DNA from: Allopusillimonas ginsengisoli
GTDB lineage: Bacteria; Pseudomonadota; Gammaproteobacteria; Burkholderiales; Burkholderiaceae_B
DNA length: 64,000 nt
Assembly: GCF_004153455.1 (NCBI RefSeq)
Contig: NZ_SDQE01000002.1
Coordinates: 605,693-669,692 of the forward strand
Direction: 5' to 3'
A model generated the notes under the pieces. That model was given only the letters and a program-made list of their open reading frames with translations, did not search any database and was not told the DNA's origin. Position numbers and translations under genes: made by a program. Below, piece after piece: positions 46,801-55,283 of this stretch (its first letter is position 1; each line of letters starts with the position of its first letter).

Positions 46801-47357
46801 CGGCCTATAGCCGGCACGACATCGATACTCAACGTTCAGTCTCCATGCCCGGCTTGAGCGATCGCCTATCGGCCGACTACAAGGCCAACACCTTCCAAGT
46901 CTTCGGAGAATTGGGCTACGGCATCGAGCTGGGTGATACCCGCCTAGAGCCATTTGCCAATCTGGCCTACGTGGCTATGCACACGGATGGGTATAGCGAG
47001 GATGGCGGTGCTGCGGCGCTTTCAGGCCGCAGCGAGAACATGGATGTCACCTTTACGACGCTGGGTCTGCGCGCCGAGCATAGTCTGAGCCTGGGCGCCA
47101 CAGAGGCTACCGTGCGCGGCACACTGGGCTGGCGTCATGCCTTTGGCGACACCACACCTGAAAGCACCCACGCCTTCTCGGCTGGCGACGCATTCACCGT
47201 GGCCGGGGTGCCCATTGCCAAGGACAGTGCGGTGCTTGAAGCCGGCGTGGATCTGAACCTGACGCCGAACGCCACCTTCGGCCTGTCATATATCGGACAG
47301 ATCGCCGGATCAGCACGGGATCATGGCGTCAAGGCGAATCTTGCAATCAAGTTCTAA
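40845..47357 (+). CDS. Giant autotransporter (type Va) with duplicated passenger
   Basis: 2170 residues from a GTG start with GGATAAGG before it. An ESPR-type extended signal (MNKIHKVIWSCC..FVVVSELA) and signal peptide end near residue 80 (HAQS). Passenger part one (about 80-570) is a series of repeats of the type GTLTIADGGKV with GSEWHNT; part two (about 578-1616) is a long tandem duplication; then a linker (LAPGNSIGTLTIAGDL) and the outer-membrane barrel (about 1890-2170) ending in Phe (LAIKF). It should be a surface beta-helix adhesin or biofilm protein. Passenger is nearly Cys-free. A LuxR regulator gene converges on it. Confidence 0.9.
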   Translation: MNKIHKVIWSCCSNAFVVVSELAGSRTSGGGARSERRATGRGACTSVSKTAMAPTRFTGGAATLLAAGMTLASACMQPVHAQSVTVAGDVNPEPDLPSAPTWHVAFPYYLYVGDSGSGSITVANGGTLQVDQSSTLGREEGSYGKVIVTGTGSKWNVGSIGVGSKGTGELTIKDGGFVDATGAITIASALDSTGEVIVTGSGSKFDAYDITVGHRGNGTLTITDGASVSITTGSLIANWDSSESEVTVSGPSSKWTLGGELSVGSLGNGTLTIDGGGKVVNTSGLMASGEGSESQVIVSGVGSEWHNTELTIIGRDGKATLTIEDGGKVFSGADGLNSYIAYRDKSESEVIVSGAGSEWHNEKNLYVGTAGKGTLTIANGGKVSSNNGYISDIENLTSHGFDINATRGSVTVTGTGSEWHNTGRLHVGRTGTGTLVIADGGKVTSHGGSVSSGLATGVVTVTGAGSVWENLDNVLGIGGGKTATLTIADGGRVSSPEIRIGDLSSSKQATINIGAAEGDVATAAGILDTPKLEFWISTSTLVFNHTDTNYEFSSALTKGGNPSGGTRAVKHLAGTTTLTGDSSGFRGTTTVSGGTLIVDGVLGDNVYAKTAGVVTGDGKLTHNADFTDNGVLAGEQGKQLRVDGDVTMDATSQVNVALGSPSANGLFDVGGALTLDGALNVADAGGFGAGVYRVFDYAGALTDNGLDIGTTPAGVNQSDLTVQTSVTNQVNLVSSAAATGELRFWDGGDTTLHNNNSVDGGNGNWLANGENWTSLDGSANGSYNPNPSFAVFQGAAGTVTVDDSAGALGVTDMQFATDGYRIEGDAIALAGVGGESIIRVGDGTASSMTATIASELTGASTLVKSDFGTLVLQGDNSYTGGTRIEGGVLSVSSDANLGDPSGALTLDGGTLATTASFVSSRDIVMPLAARFDVASGTELELAGDIASPGAGSGNLGKYGDGTLRLSGINDYGGTRVVEGTLIGNVSSIAGNISNAGTVVFDQSSDATFTGDIKGDLGTDGVMVKEGVGTLTLDGAHYPYTSSLDWTISQGELQAKADRFFGDAYLDGAATALTFVDAGNAAYDGELSGDGQFALNGTGTLQLTGDSSSFTGATTVSSGTLIVDGILGGDISAQTSGAVSGDGTLTGNAAFMGGGVLAGEQGKQLRIDGDVAMDATSHVNVALGSPSASGLFDVGGALTLDGALNVANAGGFGAGVYRVFDYAGALTDNGLDIGTTPAGVNQSDLTVQTSVANQVNLVSSAAAGELRFWDGGNTTLHNNHVIDGGTGSWQASGDNNWTLVDGSANGSYSPNPSFAVFQGAAGLVTVDDSAGAIGVTDMQFAADGFRVEGDAIALQGVGGESFIRVGDGTTSNMTATIASELTGASTLVKSDLGTLVLQGDNSYTGGTRIDAGVLSVSSNASLGAPSGTLTFNGGTLATTASFVSDRAITLNAVGPFDVASATELALTGHVAGPGDLTKQGDGTLRLSGANAYGNTRVEAGTLIGNTSSISGHIANAGMVSFDQASDAVFAGDIGGLGGANGTMTKDGAGTLTLGGTSSLDWTIAQGGLQTEAVRFTGNAHLDGAATTLSFADAGNAVYGGVLSGNGQFDFNGTGQLQLTGDSSGFAGTTTFTNGKLIVGDSGGNGALGGSLDVLNGAILGGSGTVGSGAGSLITLASGGTLAPGNSIGTLTIAGDLVFEPGSRFEVEVDPQGADSDRIEVTGDATLNGGSVVHVGNAGDYKLNSSYTILTAGGTLTGAFDDVSSNFAFLTPGLSYNYGAGTVDLELERNKRDFASAAITDNQKATAKGIESIGVGAGHAVYDAIAKLPNDPALIQASFDALSGEIHASVKTALIEDSRFIRNAATDRLRGAFAAPGASGALVRAAGPDGTSTSVAPDHAGPVVWSHAFGSWGKTDSDGNAASLDRDIGGFLIGADRQMGDWRLGVMAGYSHSSFKAHDRESSAKSDSYHLGLYGATTWDKLAVRAGAAYSRHDIDTQRSVSMPGLSDRLSADYKANTFQVFGELGYGIELGDTRLEPFANLAYVAMHTDGYSEDGGAAALSGRSENMDVTFTTLGLRAEHSLSLGATEATVRGTLGWRHAFGDTTPESTHAFSAGDAFTVAGVPIAKDSAVLEAGVDLNLTPNATFGLSYIGQIAGSARDHGVKANLAIKF
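42576..45692 (+). repeat. Tandem duplication of about 1.55 kb inside the autotransporter
   Basis: Unit 1 (42576-44147) and unit 2 (44148-45692) encode the same order of segments, each opening with LTGDSS-F-G-TTV and containing LAGEQGKQLR, NVALGSPSA, FGAGVYRVFDYAGALTDNG and GDNSYTGGTRI. DNA identity is very high in blocks. A partial third copy of the opening segment follows. Confidence 0.85.
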
Positions 47358-47391
47358 AGGCAGGCGGACAGCGGGGATGACAGCAGGCCCT

Positions 47392-48054
47392 TTACGGCGC
47401 GTCGGCCACCGCTGATCTGAGCAAAAGCGCCACCAGTTCCGCCTGGCGGGTGGCGCCGGTTTTGCCGAAGATATTCTTCAGATGGAAAGTGACTGTCGTG
47501 CGCGAAATGTCAAACTCGGCGGCGATCTGGGCCGGTTGTTTATTTTCGGTCAATGCAACGGCAACACGCGCTTCAGTCTGGGTCAGGCCAAAACGTGCGA
47601 CGAGCATGTCGGCGTCGATGTGGGCCATGCTTGCCCGCTGCGCGGTATGAATGCGCGTGACTTGTCGCAGACGAGCCTGTATCGTTGCCAGCAACAGATC
47701 GTAGTCGATGGGCTTGACCAGATAATCGTCAGCCCCCAGGCGCTTGCCCTCGACGACTTCGCGCGGGTCGGAAAGCGCCGTCAAAAACACGAAGGGAATG
47801 CCCGCGTAGTCCGGCGCCATGCCTTGTACCGCACGCAGCAAGCCAAAACCATCTATGCCCCGCATGGATATATCGCACAGGATCAGGTCAGGGCGTATCG
47901 TACGCAACTGTTCCAGGGCTTCGTGGCCATTGCTGGCCAGCAGCGGCGTATAACCTGCCTCACTCAGTTCCTCGGCGGTGTCACGCAATAAATCCGACTC
48001 GTCTTCCACGCACAGGATGACAGGCTTTCGTTTCACCGTAGACGCGAATTTCAT
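47392..48054 (-). CDS. LuxR/NarL-type response regulator
   Basis: 220 residues: a receiver domain (ILCVEDESDLL, Asp in LILCDISMRGIDG, Lys in YLVKPIDYD) and a LuxR-type helix-turn-helix (LTENKQPAQIAAEFDISRTTVTFHLKNIFGKTGATRQAELV). It overlaps the kinase gene by four bases and is the last gene of a three-gene sensory operon. Its targets are probably envelope genes nearby, with the flanking autotransporters as candidates. Confidence 0.9.
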   Translation of the reverse strand: MKFASTVKRKPVILCVEDESDLLRDTAEELSEAGYTPLLASNGHEALEQLRTIRPDLILCDISMRGIDGFGLLRAVQGMAPDYAGIPFVFLTALSDPREVVEGKRLGADDYLVKPIDYDLLLATIQARLRQVTRIHTAQRASMAHIDADMLVARFGLTQTEARVAVALTENKQPAQIAAEFDISRTTVTFHLKNIFGKTGATRQAELVALLLRSAVADAP

Positions 48055-49874
48055 GCTCTTTTCTCCGTCCTATCAGACAGTGCCGCGTACGGCGCAGCCA
48101 CACGCGGCAAACATAGAATAAAGGTAATGAACCCGTCCCTGTCTTGCACCAACCGTACATCGCCGTCTTGCAAGCGCGCCAACGCCCTGGCCATATATAA
48201 ACCAATGCCAATACCGGCGTGGCCTTTGGCGTTGTCGCCCCGAAAGTAACGGGTAAACAACATGTCCGGCCCGCCCTCGTCAATGCCCGCAAGCGTCCCT
48301 TGATTGGTCACCGCGCACTCGACCTTATCGTCAGTGCAGCGGACATCCATACGCACAGGGCTTCCCGCATCCGAATACTTGATGGCATTGGCCAGCAAGT
48401 TATTAAGAATATGCTCCACATGAGTCGGATCGCAATTGACGAATGGAACACCCTCTTCAGGCAGCGTAAGTTCAATGACCTGGTCCGAGGTGGCGGCGCG
48501 CTGCTGCTCACAGATGCTTGTAGCCAACAACGTCAGATCGCAAAGCTCGTTATGAACTTCGACCTGCCCGGCATCGAGCCGGCCCGCATCCAGCGTGCAT
48601 TCAATCAGCTTGGTCATGCGTTTGATGGCCTCGCGCGCCCTGCCGCTGCGCTCGCGCACCTCGGCCAGTGACAATTTTTCGCCACGCCGTATCAATCGCT
48701 GCAGGGAAGAATCCACAACCGCCAAGGGGGTGCGGAATTGATGCGACACCATGGTGCCAAAATTTCGATATAGCTCCGCCGCGGCACGCTCACGCTCAAG
48801 CGCGGCATCGAGTTCCTGCGTACGGGCATGCACCAGCTCTTCCAGATGATCGCGATGCATGGCGATTTCACGTTGCGCGGCGTGCCGTTCGGTCACATCG
48901 AAAATCAGCAGAATTGCGCCGATAATATGCTCTCTTTCATACAGGGCAAAGCAACGCAGATCCACATAACGAGCTTCGCTGTGCGAATCACAAAAAAAGG
49001 GCTGATCGAGCAGCTCGGCCTTATGGCCGACCAGCGCCTCGTCAACAGCCAGTCGAACACGTTCCACCTCAAAGAAGCTGGATGCATCGCCCAGCATGCG
49101 CCCCTGAGCCATATCGACCGAGCACTGAAACAGCTGTTCCGCCGCCGCATTCCACACCGTGCATCGGCGCTCCAGATCCACAGCGATAATATTTTCACCG
49201 CTGGAACCAATCACCAATTGGGAAAATGCCTTTTCCTGATTCAACAGCCGTGTACGTTCGTGAGCGTGGCGTATCGCCAGCAAGGCATGGATGATGAGCG
49301 CAATCCCCGCCAGCAGAATACCGGCCAGCGAGCCGATGACCCACCAGAGCTTATCGCGGGCATCATCCAACTTGCCGCCCAGGCCGTCCCATCCGGCCAC
49401 CATGGCCTTGGTCGCGGCCTGACCCAGGATAACAATGTAAGGCGCCAGCAGCTGCTCGACTGCCCGCGCATTAGCGCCATCGCTGTGCACTCGCAACGCT
49501 GCAATGCGCGCTTGCAGTTCCGGCAACCCTTGGGCAAGGCTATCGAGTTTGTCGGCATAACCGAACGCTTCCACCTGACGCCGCTGCGGGCCCTGTCTGA
49601 GCAAATGCAGACGGCTCAGGAACACATGATACTGGCGTTGCAATTCATCTGCGTCGACCTGCCCTGTCGCACGATCGCCCACTGTGTTGGCCAGGCGAAA
49701 GCTGGCCACTTGCGCCCGCGAAATGACCCACAACATATTGTGGGGGGCTTCGAGCCGCATACGAGCCTGGATCGCAAAAAGATGCGACAACGAATAAGCC
49801 AGCAGCACAAAGAAACTCACAATCGCAAGCAGCGGCAAGCCCACACCAAACAGCGGCCGCAGTGGCCGTTTCAT
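48051..49874 (-). CDS. PAS-containing membrane sensor histidine kinase
   Basis: 607 residues. First membrane helix at about 10-30 (LLAIVSFFVLLAYSL), a helical periplasmic domain of about 140 residues, a second helix near 185-205, a PAS domain (VDLERRCTVWNAAAEQLFQ), a coiled linker (HRDHLEELVHARTQELDAALERE), HisKA with MVSHQFRTPLAVVD and HATPase with GHAGIGIGLYMARAL. Overlaps both neighbours by four bases. It probably takes its signal from the periplasmic protein encoded just before it. Confidence 0.9.
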   Translation of the reverse strand: MKRPLRPLFGVGLPLLAIVSFFVLLAYSLSHLFAIQARMRLEAPHNMLWVISRAQVASFRLANTVGDRATGQVDADELQRQYHVFLSRLHLLRQGPQRRQVEAFGYADKLDSLAQGLPELQARIAALRVHSDGANARAVEQLLAPYIVILGQAATKAMVAGWDGLGGKLDDARDKLWWVIGSLAGILLAGIALIIHALLAIRHAHERTRLLNQEKAFSQLVIGSSGENIIAVDLERRCTVWNAAAEQLFQCSVDMAQGRMLGDASSFFEVERVRLAVDEALVGHKAELLDQPFFCDSHSEARYVDLRCFALYEREHIIGAILLIFDVTERHAAQREIAMHRDHLEELVHARTQELDAALERERAAAELYRNFGTMVSHQFRTPLAVVDSSLQRLIRRGEKLSLAEVRERSGRAREAIKRMTKLIECTLDAGRLDAGQVEVHNELCDLTLLATSICEQQRAATSDQVIELTLPEEGVPFVNCDPTHVEHILNNLLANAIKYSDAGSPVRMDVRCTDDKVECAVTNQGTLAGIDEGGPDMLFTRYFRGDNAKGHAGIGIGLYMARALARLQDGDVRLVQDRDGFITFILCLPRVAAPYAALSDRTEKRA

Positions 49875-50413
49875 AGGACATTCAGGCGGAAAACTTGCCA
49901 GACCCAGCGATAATCGTAGCGAATATCCTGCAACTCCGGGTGGTCATCACGCGGATACACCACCCACAACGGCCCCTTTTCGCGGGACCGCAACCGTTTC
50001 CCATCCATGGCATAAGCCAGGATAACGTCATAGTCATTGAAGTCTTCGATGGGAATCTCGATCTCGTAATAATTCAAGGCCGTCGCCACCACGACAGCCC
50101 CGGAAGCGCCCACTTGCTCAAGCAGATCGCGCACCAAGAAACCATCGAACGTATGCACGCCATCGGTGACGGACGTATGTGTTTCTATCTGCACGCGCGG
50201 GAAAGCTTGGAGCATAGCCCAGTCGTACTGAGCGACCTCGTCGGCATTGGTACTGCGGATGGCGCCATAAACCTCTAGAACAATTTTGCCTTTGGCCACG
50301 GGCAGCACGTTGGAATTTTCCGCAAGAGCTTGGGCGGGCATACCCAGCCAAAACATGGCCACCCATGCACTACAGGCTCGCAGTGCTACTCTCCCAATCA
50401 TTACTAAAACCAT
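49871..50413 (-). CDS. Periplasmic protein with molybdopterin-oxidoreductase-like fold, no Mo-ligand Cys
   Basis: 180 residues with a signal peptide ending near AQALA (residue 31). The mature part resembles the sulfite-oxidase-type Mo-binding domain (VTDGVHTFDGFLVRDLLEQVG, LNYYEIEIPIEDF, LAYAMDGKRL, KGPLWVVYPRDDHPEL). The only Cys in the protein is residue 14, within the signal peptide, so the usual Mo-coordinating Cys is missing and catalysis is unlikely. Its stop overlaps the kinase start, implying a sensor or signal-presenting role. Confidence 0.75.
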   Translation of the reverse strand: MVLVMIGRVALRACSAWVAMFWLGMPAQALAENSNVLPVAKGKIVLEVYGAIRSTNADEVAQYDWAMLQAFPRVQIETHTSVTDGVHTFDGFLVRDLLEQVGASGAVVVATALNYYEIEIPIEDFNDYDVILAYAMDGKRLRSREKGPLWVVYPRDDHPELQDIRYDYRWVWQVFRLNVL

Positions 50414-50489
50414 GATTGTCTCCCATTATTTATTATGCGCGGGCGAGTCCGAAGACTAGACCGCCTTATATAGGGCACCATACTCCATA

Positions 50490-50519
50490 CAAGCCCCCGG
50501 CGCTACCCGAGGGCGCTTG
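50490..50519 (-). terminator. Hairpin after the second autotransporter
   Basis: Arms near CAAGCGCCCTCGGG and CCGGGGGCTTG (minus strand) pair with minor mismatches directly beyond the autotransporter stop. No T tract follows, so the strength as a terminator is uncertain. Confidence 0.45.
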
Positions 50520-50531
50520 CAGGAGCTCAAG

Positions 50532-53500
50532 CTAGAACTTCATGCGCAGGTACAGCGATCCTGTATTGTCGTTGCCTTGACTACTGAACTGGCCGGAGTA
50601 GGACAGCCCAAGCGCAGTGTTTTCCCCCAGCCGGGCCTCGGCCCCCAAATCCAGCACCGCCGCGTTCTTCGCGATCGGGGCGCCCTTGATCTCGAAGCTT
50701 TTGCCCCCGCCCTGGCTGAACGCCATGGTGCGCGTCGCGTCCAGGTCGCCGCTTGCGTGACGCCACCCCAGGCCCGCCAGCAGGCTGATATCCGTCTTGC
50801 CGGCGGTGAACGCAGTTCCGCCACGCAAACCCAGGGTTTGCGTGAAGATCTGGTTGTGATCACTATCGGCCTGCAACGCGGTCGATCCGCCCGACTCCGA
50901 GAAACCCTTGGTGCGCAGGTCGGCCCAGCCCAGATTCAGGTAAGGCTCCACGTAAGTGGCATCAGATACCGGCAAGGCATAGCCCAGCTCGGCAAAGAGC
51001 TGGGTGCTGTTGGCATGATAGCCCGCGCTCAGGTTCTGGCTGCCCAGCACATCAGTGTGGCGGTCAGTATCAATGTCGTGGTAGGTGTAGCCCGCACCCA
51101 CCAGCAGGTTGAGCTGCCCTTTGGACAGCGCCCAGCCTTTACCCCCATACAGCGCAGCGGTGTAGCTCTTTACATCGGCCTTGGAGTCGCGGTCATCGGC
51201 GTCGATCTTGCCATCGGTAAAGCCTAGCGCCCCGCCGACGCGCCAGCCGTTGTCAAAGGTCTTGTCGCCGCCCAGGTACAGGCCGCCCAGCCGGTAGCGG
51301 GTGGACGCCGTGTTGCTGTCGCCATCATGATGGTTCCAGCTGCCCACGACCTGAGCCCAGAGCGGATAATCCAGGCCGCAGGCTGCGTCCTTGCGCTCTC
51401 CGTCCTGATCCGGCCCCTCTGTATTCACGCAGGAAGGCGATCCGCTATTGCCGCGCATGCGATTGACCAAGGTGCGCTGCATCAAATTGCCGGTGTCCAG
51501 CAAGGCGGTCTGAGTGCTGGCGTGAATTTCGCCCGACAGGTGATCCAGGGCATCGGCGTAGTTGGCCATTTGAACTGCCTTTTGGACCGCCGGGTTGGTT
51601 TGCGCCGCTTCCACGACCGCATTCTGGTTGTGCGTCAGGGTCAACTGCTTGGCTTCGTCCACGGACAGGCGGATTTTGACGACGTCATCGCCGTAGATGA
51701 CGGGGTCGAGCTTCACCAGGGACGCGGCCAGACTGCCCTCCAGCTCACCGCCATTGGCGAATTCGTTGTTGGCCACGCCGGAAATCCCGGTGGCGTCGCC
51801 CGTTTTAACAATGGTGTAGTCGTGATCCAATTTGTAGCCGCCATTGCCATCGGCTTCGTCCACATACAGATTCGTGCCCGTCAAATCAAAATTGCCGCTA
51901 GTGACGGTGATCAAGTCGGACTGGCCTGCAGCGTTGACCTCGGCGTGGTAGTCGCCCGTAAAGCTGCCGGCACTGGCAAAGGTTTGCGTGCCGATGGAGT
52001 TGCCCGGGCGCAGAGTGCCGCTGCTGCCGCTGAGCATGCCGCCCACGTTCAGGTTGCCGCCCAGGGCCGCGCCATTGTTGACCGTGACGTCCCCTGAAAT
52101 CTGAATCGGCGCCGCCACCGTACCGCCGTGGGTGGCCGTGCCGGCATCGGTGAGCGTCAGATTGCCGTCAAGACGCGAGACGCCGGTCCATTGCGAGCCG
52201 CTGGAGAGCGCCAGGGTGTTACGGTTCGTGGTCGACACATCGGTAATGTCTCCCATGGCCAGCGTGCCGTTCGTAAGTTGCAACACAGTGGGGTCGATCA
52301 AATTGCTGCCGGTCACCGCCAAGAGCACACCATTGTTTTGCGTCAGATTGGAGTTCTCAATGATGATGGGTTGTGGAGTCAGGCCGCTGGAATACAGATT
52401 ACGACCAATGGACGCACCGACGGTATCCATTGTGACTTGATTCAGATGAACGCTTGCGTCGTTCTCGACCGACAGACCCATAGCGTCCGCGCCGGCGGTC
52501 GTGATAGAGGCGTTACTCAGCGCCAACTGAGCGAACTGCACCGCGACAACACCTGTTGCGTCGGCGCCGCTGGTCGTGATGGAGGTATCGTTCAACGCCA
52601 ACTGCGCAGCATCATTGACCAATGCGCCATACGCGCTGTCGCCCACCGTCGTGATGGCAACATCGTTCAGGGTCATCGTACTGTTGCTGTCAGACATGGT
52701 CCCGGCTGCAAGAGCACCCATTGTAGAAATGCTGCCGCCTGTCATGGTCACGGTACTGTCGTCCCTGGACGAAATGCCCACCGCAAAATCGCCCTCCGTG
52801 GAGATGGCCACGCCATCGTTCAATACCACGCTGGCGGCGTCGGTCACGTTGACAGCGTCGTAAAAGAGCGCGCCCTGAGTGCTTACACTGCCGCCGGACA
52901 TGGTGACGCTGGCATTGTCGGCTGCGCGAATGCCCACCGCCTGTGTGCCTTCTGTGCTGATCGCCACGTTATCGGTTAGCGTGACGGTTGAATCGTTCTT
53001 GGCAAGGATGCCGTGGCTCTCCTGGCCTTCGGTAGTGATGCTGCCGCCAGCCATATCCAGAATGCTGCTCTGCGTCAGATGAGCTCCGTTGGCCTCTTCG
53101 CCTTGGGTATGGATCGCTACACCGTCCTCCAACGTAATGTGGCCGTTGCTGAGCAGACGCAGGCCTTCGCCATAGTCTTTCAAGGTGGTGATGCTGCCGC
53201 CGGTCATGACTACCTGTGCATTTGATCCCGCATAGATCCCGCGCCCACTTTCCTCCTCTGCCCTGATCACAACGCCGTGATTCAGGGTCACCTGTGCATT
53301 GCTCGTAGCCCAAACCCCGTCGGCCCCGCGACCTGTTGTCGTGATCGTGCCGCCTGTCATGGTGGCTTGCGCGTTGTAGTTGGTGCTGATGCCGTTGGCC
53401 TGATCACCGCTGGTCTCAATGTCGACGCCTGTCAGCGCGACAACCGAATCGTTGATGGCATCCACTCCGTGCGCATTGCTGCCCAGGGTGCTGATGCTGC

Positions 53501-55283
53501 CTCCGGTCATGGTGACGTCGGCTTTCTTGTGCAGGCTGATACCGCTCGCGTTATTTCCTTGGGTCGAGAGAGCCACGTTATTGCTCAGTTGCACGACGGA
53601 ATCATCGGTTATTTCAATGGCGATAGACCCGTTCCCCTGCGTCGCGATGCTCCCGCCCGACATCGTCACGCTGCTGGCGCCCAAACGGGTCATGATTCCC
53701 TGCGCAGCGTTTTCTTCGGTCGATATCTCAACATCATTTAACGTAACGGTAGAGCTCTGAGTAGCCTCGATACCCTTCGCAGCCGCACCAGTGGTTGTTA
53801 TCGTGACACCGCTCAGCCTGGCAGTGCCATTACCTCTGGAGAATGCACCAACACCATAGTGTCCATCAGTAGTGATGCTTCCGCCCGACATGTCGATTAT
53901 GCCTTGCCCTCGAGTGTAGAGTCCAAACCCATTGTTACCCTCGGTTGTGATGTCCACGCCATCGGAAAGTATGATTTTTCCACCGGAAATTATCGGAACG
54001 CTACCCGCAGCAACGCCAGCAGAGGCGCCATAGGAGCGCACTCCCTTTGTGTTGATGCTTCCTCCTGCGATATTGATCACTGCAGAATCAGCAACCCAAA
54101 CGCCACTGCTGTCGTCATCGGTCGTTGATATCACCACGTTATCTGTCAGGGTGACAGTTGAATCATTCTCAGCCAAGATACCGTGGCTCTCCTGGCCTGT
54201 TGTCGTGATCGTGCCGCCGGTCATGGTGGCTTGTGCGTTGTCTTTGGTGGTGATGCCGTAGGCATTATTACCGATGGTGCTGATATCTCCGTCAGACATG
54301 GTTACTACAGCGGCATCGTAGGCGAAGATTCCAGATGCAAAAGCACCTCCGGTCGATATAGCTGCATCGTTTAATGTAACGGCGGAGCTGCCATGAGCAT
54401 GGATGCCAGTGGCTGAATCGCCTGCGGTTGTTATATTGACACCGTCGGTCAGCTTGATCATGGAATTCTCATCTGCCTCCACACCCATTGCTGCCCTTTC
54501 AACCGTGGTGATGCTGCCGCCTGACATATCGATGGCGCTGTGTCCTCGGGCGACGAGTCCGGTGCCGCTCTCGCCTTGAGTCTTAATAGCCACACCATCC
54601 TTCAGCGTCACGATGCCATCACCATCAGCCACAACACCGCTAGCGGACTTCCCCTGGGTGGTAACCGTGCCACCGGTTATTTCTACCGCGCCCCCCAATA
54701 CCTGATAACCATTCCCGTTTTCGCCCTCGGTCAAGACAGTACCGTCAGTCACACTCATTGCCACACCCAGCAATACTCGCAACGCGTGACTGTTGTCGCC
54801 CTTCGTCGATATCGCCACACCGTTTAGCGTTGCCTGGGTGTTGGTCCCTTGCGCGTCAACACCATGAGAGCCGCTGGTCGTATTGATATTGCCCAGTGTA
54901 CCGCCGCCGTCCAGCACCAACTTCGCGCCGCTTTCCAGAACCACCACGGCGCTGCCGTCACTGGATGGGTCGTTGCCCAAAATCATCGCGGCGTTGCCAT
55001 TGGCGTCCACTATGCCGCCATTGCTGGCTGTAATCTTGATATACGTGTCTGTGGAGTTCAATGTTTCAGTGGTGCCGTCGGCATCCACCGTCACGTCGGC
55101 GGCTTGCGCCATACCGGCGGCGCCGCCCAGGGCCATCGCCAAAATGACGGTATTCAGGCTCCTGGATCGTGCCGATGTCCGAACGCTGCCATTTTTGCCC
55201 TTGCCCGCGCCACGGGCCAGTTCTGAAGCGACCACCATGGCGTTGCGGACCTTGCTCCACACTTTGCAATAGATTTTGTTCAT
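50532..55283 (-). CDS. Giant autotransporter with repetitive beta-helix passenger
   Basis: 1583 residues from the ATG giving the ESPR signal MNKIYCKVWSKVRNAMVVASELARG; a longer frame exists but lacks this sense. After the signal (cut near AQAAD, about residue 65), some 40 turns of an about 22-residue repeat (VTMSGGSISTxGxxAxGI) fill residues about 90-1030, predicting a right-handed beta-helix. A linker with LRPGNSIGTQTF precedes the barrel (about 1310-1583), which ends in MKF. Two cysteines sit before the barrel (SPSCVNTEGPD, DAACGLDYP). Surface adhesin or biofilm protein is likely. Confidence 0.9.
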   Translation of the reverse strand: MNKIYCKVWSKVRNAMVVASELARGAGKGKNGSVRTSARSRSLNTVILAMALGGAAGMAQAADVTVDADGTTETLNSTDTYIKITASNGGIVDANGNAAMILGNDPSSDGSAVVVLESGAKLVLDGGGTLGNINTTSGSHGVDAQGTNTQATLNGVAISTKGDNSHALRVLLGVAMSVTDGTVLTEGENGNGYQVLGGAVEITGGTVTTQGKSASGVVADGDGIVTLKDGVAIKTQGESGTGLVARGHSAIDMSGGSITTVERAAMGVEADENSMIKLTDGVNITTAGDSATGIHAHGSSAVTLNDAAISTGGAFASGIFAYDAAVVTMSDGDISTIGNNAYGITTKDNAQATMTGGTITTTGQESHGILAENDSTVTLTDNVVISTTDDDSSGVWVADSAVINIAGGSINTKGVRSYGASAGVAAGSVPIISGGKIILSDGVDITTEGNNGFGLYTRGQGIIDMSGGSITTDGHYGVGAFSRGNGTARLSGVTITTTGAAAKGIEATQSSTVTLNDVEISTEENAAQGIMTRLGASSVTMSGGSIATQGNGSIAIEITDDSVVQLSNNVALSTQGNNASGISLHKKADVTMTGGSISTLGSNAHGVDAINDSVVALTGVDIETSGDQANGISTNYNAQATMTGGTITTTGRGADGVWATSNAQVTLNHGVVIRAEEESGRGIYAGSNAQVVMTGGSITTLKDYGEGLRLLSNGHITLEDGVAIHTQGEEANGAHLTQSSILDMAGGSITTEGQESHGILAKNDSTVTLTDNVAISTEGTQAVGIRAADNASVTMSGGSVSTQGALFYDAVNVTDAASVVLNDGVAISTEGDFAVGISSRDDSTVTMTGGSISTMGALAAGTMSDSNSTMTLNDVAITTVGDSAYGALVNDAAQLALNDTSITTSGADATGVVAVQFAQLALSNASITTAGADAMGLSVENDASVHLNQVTMDTVGASIGRNLYSSGLTPQPIIIENSNLTQNNGVLLAVTGSNLIDPTVLQLTNGTLAMGDITDVSTTNRNTLALSSGSQWTGVSRLDGNLTLTDAGTATHGGTVAAPIQISGDVTVNNGAALGGNLNVGGMLSGSSGTLRPGNSIGTQTFASAGSFTGDYHAEVNAAGQSDLITVTSGNFDLTGTNLYVDEADGNGGYKLDHDYTIVKTGDATGISGVANNEFANGGELEGSLAASLVKLDPVIYGDDVVKIRLSVDEAKQLTLTHNQNAVVEAAQTNPAVQKAVQMANYADALDHLSGEIHASTQTALLDTGNLMQRTLVNRMRGNSGSPSCVNTEGPDQDGERKDAACGLDYPLWAQVVGSWNHHDGDSNTASTRYRLGGLYLGGDKTFDNGWRVGGALGFTDGKIDADDRDSKADVKSYTAALYGGKGWALSKGQLNLLVGAGYTYHDIDTDRHTDVLGSQNLSAGYHANSTQLFAELGYALPVSDATYVEPYLNLGWADLRTKGFSESGGSTALQADSDHNQIFTQTLGLRGGTAFTAGKTDISLLAGLGWRHASGDLDATRTMAFSQGGGKSFEIKGAPIAKNAAVLDLGAEARLGENTALGLSYSGQFSSQGNDNTGSLYLRMKF

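Noticed and set aside
48828..49913. 361-codon plus-strand open frame
   Set aside because: Antisense to the PAS histidine kinase, which has all its catalytic motifs; the frame is a shadow of G+C-rich codons.
51327..52979. Long open frames (256 and 283 codons) on the plus strand
   Set aside because: They lie wholly antisense to the repetitive autotransporter passenger; their translations mirror the repeat and have no ribosome site or known domain.
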